The translations under genes and the position numbers were made by a program. A DNA stretch of 64,000 nucleotides from an uncultured Lachnospiraceae bacterium. Lineage in GTDB: Bacteria; Bacillota; Clostridia; Lachnospirales; Lachnospiraceae. How positions within the stretch are numbered: position 1 is the first letter of the stretch; the number at the start of each line of letters is the position of its first letter. The notes below the pieces were generated by a model. It had not been told where the DNA came from and searched no databases. It worked only from the letters and a program-made list of their open reading frames with translations. The stretch covers positions 150,192-214,191 of the forward strand of contig CANRFZ010000001.1 in the NCBI GenBank assembly GCA_947630025.1, written 5' to 3'. Positions 59,241 to 64,000 of the stretch are shown in pieces.

Positions 59241-60467
59241 CTACTGCTGCACGGTTACACTACTGTCAAACGCACTCGCATCCACAATCGTACTGGTATT
59301 GGGAATCGTCACGCTGGTCAGACCGCAATATCCAAAAGCGGATGAGTCAATCAAAGTCACGCTGGACGGGATCGTCACGCTGGCCAGATTCTGACAACCG
59401 CAAAAAGCCTCCCTCCCAATGGATGTCACGCCCTCCGGAATCTCCACGCCGGTCAAACTTTCGCACTGAGCAAAAGTCTGCTCTCCGATAGTTGTCACAC
59501 TCCCCGGAATCGTCACGCTGGCCAGATTCTGACAACCGTAAAAAGCCCCTCCCCCAATGGATGTCACGCCCTCCGGAATCTCCACACTGGTCAGATTCCG
59601 ACAGTAGTAAAAAGCCTTCTCCCCAATGGATGTCACACTGTCCGGGATCTCCACGCTGGTCAAACTTATGCACTCATCAAAAGCACCCTCCCCGATGGAT
59701 GTCACGCCGTCTGGGATCTCCACACTGGTCAGATTCTGACAGTAGCAAAAAGCCTCCTCCCCAATGGATGTCACACTGTCCGGGATCTCCACGCTGGTCA
59801 GATTCTGACAACCGTCAAAAGCCTTCTCCCCAATGGATGTCACGCCGTCCGGGATCTCCACACTGGTCAGATTCTGACAACCGCCAAAAGCCTTCTCCCC
59901 AATGGATGTCACACTCCCCGGAATCTCCACACTGGTCAGACTGCTGCAGTTGACAAAAGCACTATTTCCGATGGCCGTGACGCCTTCTTCCAGCACGACC
60001 TGCAGATTCTCTACCCTGTCGATTACTTCATTGGCGCCGCTCGCCTCCAGCGCATCCCGATTCAGTACGCCGCTGCCGGAGATCGTCAGCACGTTACTGT
60101 CATAAGTGTAAGTAAATGTGCCCGGCCCCTGCTCTGCTGCTGTGTCCGCGGCGTCGTCAGCCGCCTCGTCCGTATCCGCCGCCTCTGTATCCTCCGCGGC
60201 GTCCTCCGAGGTATCCTCCGAAGTATCCGCCGCCGCTTCCTCGGCAGCCGCGGCGTCGGGATCAAGCTGCCCCTTGATCTTCCTCAGCAGCTCATTCGCC
60301 GGCCCGTCCACGTCGTCCCTGTCCGCGCGGTCCTTCCGGTCCTCGTCGTCCTCGTCATCCTCCATCTCCTCCTCTGCCGCGTCCTCCTCGGCGTCCTTGC
60401 TGCCGCAGGCGCCCAACGCCAGCGCAGATGCCAGCATCAGCATAGCCAGCCATACTTTTCTTTTCAT
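59241..60467 (-). CDS. BspA-type leucine-rich repeat lipoprotein
   Basis: 408 residues. Signal peptide with lipobox LALGAC, then a strongly acidic 90-residue linker (runs of D/E/A), then about ten LRR_5 repeats of 23 residues of the form LTSVEIPDSVTSIGEKAF. The repeats are nearly identical at DNA level (59340-59960), so recombination between them could change copy number. Surface adhesin-like role by family. RBS AAGGAGGAG. Confidence 0.92.
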   Translation of the reverse strand: MKRKVWLAMLMLASALALGACGSKDAEEDAAEEEMEDDEDDEDRKDRADRDDVDGPANELLRKIKGQLDPDAAAAEEAAADTSEDTSEDAAEDTEAADTDEAADDAADTAAEQGPGTFTYTYDSNVLTISGSGVLNRDALEASGANEVIDRVENLQVVLEEGVTAIGNSAFVNCSSLTSVEIPGSVTSIGEKAFGGCQNLTSVEIPDGVTSIGEKAFDGCQNLTSVEIPDSVTSIGEEAFCYCQNLTSVEIPDGVTSIGEGAFDECISLTSVEIPDSVTSIGEKAFYYCRNLTSVEIPEGVTSIGGGAFYGCQNLASVTIPGSVTTIGEQTFAQCESLTGVEIPEGVTSIGREAFCGCQNLASVTIPSSVTLIDSSAFGYCGLTSVTIPNTSTIVDASAFDSSVTVQQ

Positions 60468-60505
60468 CGTACTCTCCTCCTTCGTATATCAAACTAAGCG
60501 TTTCC

Positions 60506-60533
60506 ATCATACCCCCCCCTTGCATTTTGTCAA
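60506..60533 (-). promoter_or_regulatory. BspA promoter with eight-G spacer tract
   Basis: TTGACA (60528-60533) and TATGAT (60506-60511) on the minus strand; the 16-nt spacer includes G8 (60512-60519). A one-base gain would give the optimal 17-nt spacing, so the tract length can set expression. Confidence 0.65.
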
Positions 60534-60534
60534 T

Positions 60535-60720
60535 AGGGAATGGGCGGGGAGGTTGATGAATGGGGGTGGGTGGGAAAGCGGATAGGTGGGGATAGGCGGA
60601 GGGGTGAGGGTGGAAGGGTGAGAATTGTAGGGGAGGGTGAAGGGGTTTATAAGGAGGACGGAGGGATGGGAACCGGTAAGGAGGTTGGCGGGTGGGAGGC
60701 GGGAAGGGGTTGGAGCCGGA
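60535..60720. other. G-rich purine-biased intergenic stretch
   Basis: Plus strand with many GGG and GGGG runs (for example GGGGGTGGGTGGG) and few C. No gene, no terminator. Together with the BspA promoter this fills 60468-60840. It could form G-quadruplexes on the plus strand. A weak plus promoter for the next gene lies at its right end (TATACT near 60790). Confidence 0.6.
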
Positions 60721-60840
60721 GGGTATTGTTCTGTATTGTGCCATATTATGCCATAAAAATGATGTTGTGTTCGAAGGAAAACATGATATACTATAAGTAG
60801 CCACCATCATTCCGTCGTGATGACAGAAAGAGGATCATCT

Positions 60841-61665
60841 TTGAGCAACAAGGCGAGAATCCGCGAGGAAGCGAAAAAACTGAATCCGATCGACGACCTG
60901 ATGTTTCGAACTATGGCCGAAGATGAAAAATTCTGTGAGGAGATTCTGCGAGTCATTCTTGGCGACGCTGGACTGACCGTTTTGGAATCAACCGCTCAGT
61001 ATACCGGAACCAATCTGCAGGGACGCTCCGTGATTCTTGATGCGAAATGCGTGCTGGGCGACGGAAGAAAAATCGACATTGAAGTGCAGCGGGCCGACGA
61101 TGACGACCACCAGAAGCGCGTGCGCTACAACGGTGCCGTCCTAACGGCCAACATCACCGATCCCGGCACGAAATTTAAAGATGTTCCGGACGTGTGTGTC
61201 GTCTTCATCTCAAAGTTTGATATTTTTAACGGCAATCTTCCCCGGTATCACGTAGACCGTGTTATAAGGGAAAACGGCCAAACGGTCGATAATGGTTTTG
61301 AAGAAATCTATGTCAATGCCAAAGTCAAGGACGGATCGGATGTATCGGAGCTAATGGAAGTATTTGTCAACGATACCGCCTACAACAATAAATTTCCTAT
61401 CACATCCGGCAGCAAACGCCGGTACAAGGAGACAGAGGAGGGTCAGCAGACTATGTGTGAAATTATGGAAAAGATCGCCCAAGAAGAACGCAGCGAAGGC
61501 CGCGAAGAAGGTCTCAAGGAAGGTCAGGTTCAAGGCGTTGCCCGTATCAACAGGCTCAACTCCATTCTGATCGATCTGGGCAGATTTGACGACATGAAAC
61601 GCGCCGCCAAAGACCATGCCTATCAGACGCAGTTGATACTCGAACTTCTACCCGAAGAAGCGTAA
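60841..61665 (+). CDS. Rpn-family PD-(D/E)XK nuclease/putative transposase
   Basis: About 274 residues. LNPIDDLMFRTMAEDEKFCEEIL is the family's N-terminal signature; GRKIDIEVQRADDDDHQKRVRYN carries the D-x-E-x-Q nuclease core. The C-terminus has the E/G-rich SEGREEGLKEGQVQG helix. Rpn proteins promote recA-independent recombination or act in phage defence. A TTG start at 60841 has AGAGG at 7 nt; an ATG at 60820 has no site. Confidence 0.85.
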   Translation: MSNKARIREEAKKLNPIDDLMFRTMAEDEKFCEEILRVILGDAGLTVLESTAQYTGTNLQGRSVILDAKCVLGDGRKIDIEVQRADDDDHQKRVRYNGAVLTANITDPGTKFKDVPDVCVVFISKFDIFNGNLPRYHVDRVIRENGQTVDNGFEEIYVNAKVKDGSDVSELMEVFVNDTAYNNKFPITSGSKRRYKETEEGQQTMCEIMEKIAQEERSEGREEGLKEGQVQGVARINRLNSILIDLGRFDDMKRAAKDHAYQTQLILELLPEEA

Positions 61666-61677
61666 ATACAAATCTGA

Positions 61678-61720
61678 AAAATCCCCGACTGCATTTCTGC
61701 AATCGGGGAGTTGTATTTTA
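61678..61720 (+). terminator. Terminator after the Rpn gene
   Basis: TCCCCGA (61682-61688) pairs with TCGGGGA (61703-61709) around a smaller GCA/TGC stem; T-rich on both sides, so it can work in both directions. Confidence 0.75.
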
Positions 61721-62110
61721 GATATAAGCGTTGTTATTTCAGTTCCGGTTGTCTTAGTTCCTGCTATCCTAGTTCCTGCTATCCTAATTCCTGCTATCTC
61801 AGTTCCGGCCATCCTTGATTGCCGCCTGCGTGGGGAGGTGATGGTTGGACTATTTACTGAAACTTATTCAAGAACTCCGCCATTGTCACAATTTCTGGTG
61901 TTTCTATATCTTCCATATATTATGCGTAAAACAAAAAAATCAATAACTTTTTCATTATCGCTCTATCATTTTGTAAATGATGAATAGGCAGCACCGGAAT
62001 GCCATAGTAAAAGAATGCCCTAACAAAGATATGCGTCAAAATCTGTTGAAAAAAGCCGGCTGACAACATATAATATTCTCTAGGAAAAATTGGAGAGGGG
62101 AAGACAAAAG
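61721..62110. other. Non-coding gap between Rpn and the LRR lipoprotein gene
   Basis: Holds a 15-bp tandem repeat (61741-61815) and then AT-rich sequence leading to the ribosome site GAGAGGGG before ATG 62111. No reading frame with a start and site was found. Confidence 0.6.
61741..61815. repeat. 15-bp tandem repeat, five units
   Basis: Units at 61741, 61756, 61771, 61786 and 61801; the middle two are identical (AGTTCCTGCTATCCT), the outer ones diverged. No spacers, so not CRISPR. Confidence 0.85.
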
Positions 62111-63352
62111 ATGAAACACTATCGATATTCTATAGGAATTGCGGTGCTTGTGATGGTGATGACCGTCATGTCCGGCTGCGGGACGGAAAAATCCGGCGCC
62201 ATGGCGGTATCGGCGCAACAAGACGCATCACAGGAGCAGGAACAGAAAGAATCCGCACAGGAAGCTGCGGAAACGCCCGCCGAAGAAATAGCGGCGGAAA
62301 ATGAGACGGCAGAGGAAATTGCCAAATATCAGATAGATCGATCCGATATTCCCGACGAGGCCAATGTGCAGGCTATAAATCTCAAAAACAATACGTCAGT
62401 GACATACGGAGAAGTCTTGGATGTTGTGGAACAACAGGGCGATACAGGGCTTGCGGATGTCAGGAATTATCAACTGAGCCTGCCACAGATACAGGATTTG
62501 ACAGAGCGTTATCAGGACGGGGAACTGATGTGGGAACTGGACGTGGATGGCGTCAAGGTTACGCCGGATGTCCGAGAACTGGATTTTTCCGGCCATGATC
62601 TGGCCGCTCTGGATCTCGACCTGTATACGCTTTTTGGACTGCTTCAAAATCTGGAAAAGATCGATATGTGTCAATGCGGCTTTTCCAATGATGAGATGGC
62701 CGCGCTGCAGGATGCGTTCCCCGAAATCAAGATCGTCTGGGAGATTCAACTGTCCCACTGGACAATCCGCACGGATGCGGTGGCTTTTTCCACGATGAAA
62801 ACCTGTTCCCAGACCTTTTTCCTAACGGATGACGAGGCCAAATATCTGAAATACTGCACGGATCTTGTGGCGCTGGATCTGGGGCACAATTATGTGACGG
62901 ATCTGTCATTTTTGCAGTATATGCCGGAGCTGAAAATACTGATTCTGGTGGACAATGTGAAAGGATGGGAAGGCGGCAAGATTCACAGGATCGACGACTT
63001 ATCCATGCTGCAGTATGTGCCCAAACTGGAATATCTGGAGTTCTTCTGCGACGGCGTGGAGGATATTAGTTTTTTGCAGTATACGCCCAATCTGGTGGAT
63101 CTGAACATCAGCTACAATCCGATCAGCGACGCCACCTATTTATTTGAGCTTCCCAAGCTGGAAAGGCTCTTTCTGGAGCACACGAGGATTCCCTACAGTG
63201 AGTTTGAACGGCTGCAGGAGACCTATCCGGACGCGCAGATTGAGTATTACGGAGAGGGCTCCATTGACCACGGCTGGCGCGAGCACGAGAGATATTACGC
63301 CATGCGGGATATGTTTAAGAACAATTATGTGCATCCGTTATTTGAAGATTGA
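62111..63352 (+). CDS. Leucine-rich repeat lipoprotein
   Basis: 413 residues. Signal peptide with lipobox VMSGC, an acidic E/A-rich linker, then LRR-like units: VRELDFSGHDLAALDLDLYTL, LVALDLGHNYVTDLSFLQYM, LEYLEFFCDGVEDISFLQYT, LVDLNISYNPISDATYLFEL. The repeats are of the internalin/ribonuclease-inhibitor type, different from the BspA repeats nearby. A surface binding role is likely. Confidence 0.85.
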   Translation: MKHYRYSIGIAVLVMVMTVMSGCGTEKSGAMAVSAQQDASQEQEQKESAQEAAETPAEEIAAENETAEEIAKYQIDRSDIPDEANVQAINLKNNTSVTYGEVLDVVEQQGDTGLADVRNYQLSLPQIQDLTERYQDGELMWELDVDGVKVTPDVRELDFSGHDLAALDLDLYTLFGLLQNLEKIDMCQCGFSNDEMAALQDAFPEIKIVWEIQLSHWTIRTDAVAFSTMKTCSQTFFLTDDEAKYLKYCTDLVALDLGHNYVTDLSFLQYMPELKILILVDNVKGWEGGKIHRIDDLSMLQYVPKLEYLEFFCDGVEDISFLQYTPNLVDLNISYNPISDATYLFELPKLERLFLEHTRIPYSEFERLQETYPDAQIEYYGEGSIDHGWREHERYYAMRDMFKNNYVHPLFED

Positions 63353-63445
63353 AAAACTGAGGATGAATTTATGGGAGCATAAATAATATCAGGCAAAGAT
63401 AAGTATTATACAAAAGATGATAAATGAGTTACTATTCCATTTTAC

Positions 63446-64000
63446 TTAAAGCAATCTCAATAACTGCACAAACTCATGCGGCTCATCTGTGCTTGATATG
63501 GTCTGCCTGGTGTCAAACTGGGAAAAACGGTTGTCATGGTAAAATGATAGCAGTTTTTCCTCGTTTTCCGCTTCCAAGAAAGTTACCATGCCGCCACCCA
63601 AATACTGTATTTCCTTAATTTTGTTCCATGCAAGTTTCAGCAGTTCTTCGCCTGTGATTTTTTTCCCTTCATATTCCGCATAATTTTTCCCAAGTTGTGC
63701 AATAAGATATGCAGACATGGTGTATGTATCAGACCTCTCATCCAGCTCACTGATCCGCAATAGCTTTCTTTTCGTGGTATTGCTTACCGCTTCACCCCGT
63801 ACTGTCAGTGGCTTCAATGCAAGGGTAAAATATCCCAACAACCGAATATCCTCTGCCGAAACAACGAGATATGTAACAGATTGATTTTTTTTAGTAAACT
63901 CAATGGCGCTTTTTTTCAAAAACCGCTCAACATCCGGGTTCTTCGGGCAGGAAAAACCGGAAAGCAACTCAACAAGCGCTGGCTCTCCGGCTTCCTCATC
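63446..64000 (-). CDS. GNAT-family acetyltransferase, cut by the window edge
   Basis: The frame is open to the right edge; 184 codons are present and the N-terminus is missing. ELLSGFSCPKNPDVERFLKK and SVTYLVVSAEDIRLLGYFTLA follow the plan of TacT/AtaT-like GNAT toxins (F-x-C-x-x-x-x-x-D-x-F-L), and the C-terminal part IQYLGGGMVTFLEAENEEKLL is consistent with them. A small antitoxin gene upstream (beyond the window) would be expected if it is a toxin. Confidence 0.65.
   Translation of the reverse strand, partial: DEEAGEPALVELLSGFSCPKNPDVERFLKKSAIEFTKKNQSVTYLVVSAEDIRLLGYFTLALKPLTVRGEAVSNTTKRKLLRISELDERSDTYTMSAYLIAQLGKNYAEYEGKKITGEELLKLAWNKIKEIQYLGGGMVTFLEAENEEKLLSFYHDNRFSQFDTRQTISSTDEPHEFVQLLRLL

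Overview
The window looks like a chromosomal piece of a gut-type Clostridium relative, most likely Lachnospiraceae (Bacillota). This rests on the strong AGGAGG-type ribosome sites, a YesMN/LplABC-style oligosaccharide transport locus with a GH8 exo-oligoxylanase and a GH43 enzyme, a clostridial-type polyamine operon (SpeA, SpeE, SpeB, carboxyspermidine dehydrogenase and decarboxylase), PdxST, rubredoxin, LicD proteins and BspA-type lipoproteins. No rRNA, tRNA or CRISPR array was seen. The species is inferred from family content only.

Layout. 1-804: edge-truncated ArsR-type regulator. 1009-2908: RloA/RloB-like (AbiL-like) ATPase and Toprim pair with its own promoter, probably phage defence. 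3025-17007: an eleven-gene minus-strand operon for a phosphopolyol or other decorated surface glycan: CDP-glycerol-type transferase with a C-terminal beta-rich domain, adenylation enzyme plus carrier protein, DUF1919 protein, cytidylyltransferase, epimerase, radical SAM protein, FkbM methyltransferase, hexapeptide acyltransferase, tandem LicD, pyruvyl transferase, terminator. 17008-20408: an accessory island directly upstream of that operon, with a TnpB homologue that has lost all three RuvC catalytic residues, a hairpin-rich non-coding stretch just 3' of it, and a tyrosine integrase between perfect 25-bp inverted repeats. 20409-23529: small protein, YitT, HAD phosphatase and an apparently self-regulated Fic protein.

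23682-39169: a xylan/arabinoxylan-type catabolic locus on the minus strand: GH8, SGNH esterase-like, aldo/keto reductase, chemoreceptor, GH43, YesM, YesN, solute-binding protein, two permeases, terminator. 39313-41082: pdxS and pdxT on the plus strand behind a hairpin-rich leader. 41218-44022: hybrid sensor kinase with a 13-residue repeat linker. 44120-50303: polyamine operon, ending in an apparent deletion remnant of a ttcA-like gene. 50727-54735: plus-strand envelope operon (PAP2, GT2-GtrA, phosphodiester glycosidase, anchored protein). 54769-64000: secreted or membrane proteins (paired DUF4230-like proteins, lipoproteins, BspA-type LRR), rubredoxin, Rpn nuclease and an edge-truncated GNAT.

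Main points of interest: (1) the catalytically dead TnpB with a downstream structured RNA candidate and an integrase in a possibly invertible segment, abutting the surface-glycan operon; (2) a 65-bp leader element, 61/65 identical, placed 15-16 nt before the start codons of two unrelated genes (pdxS and a HAD phosphatase); (3) five G8-G9 homopolymer tracts, two inside reading frames and two between the -35 and -10 of duplicated promoters, suggesting phase variation; (4) many short tandem repeats in leaders and linkers, including two arrays of Shine-Dalgarno-like units in front of catabolic genes. Coordinates and motifs were read by eye; family names come from motif recognition, not database searches.
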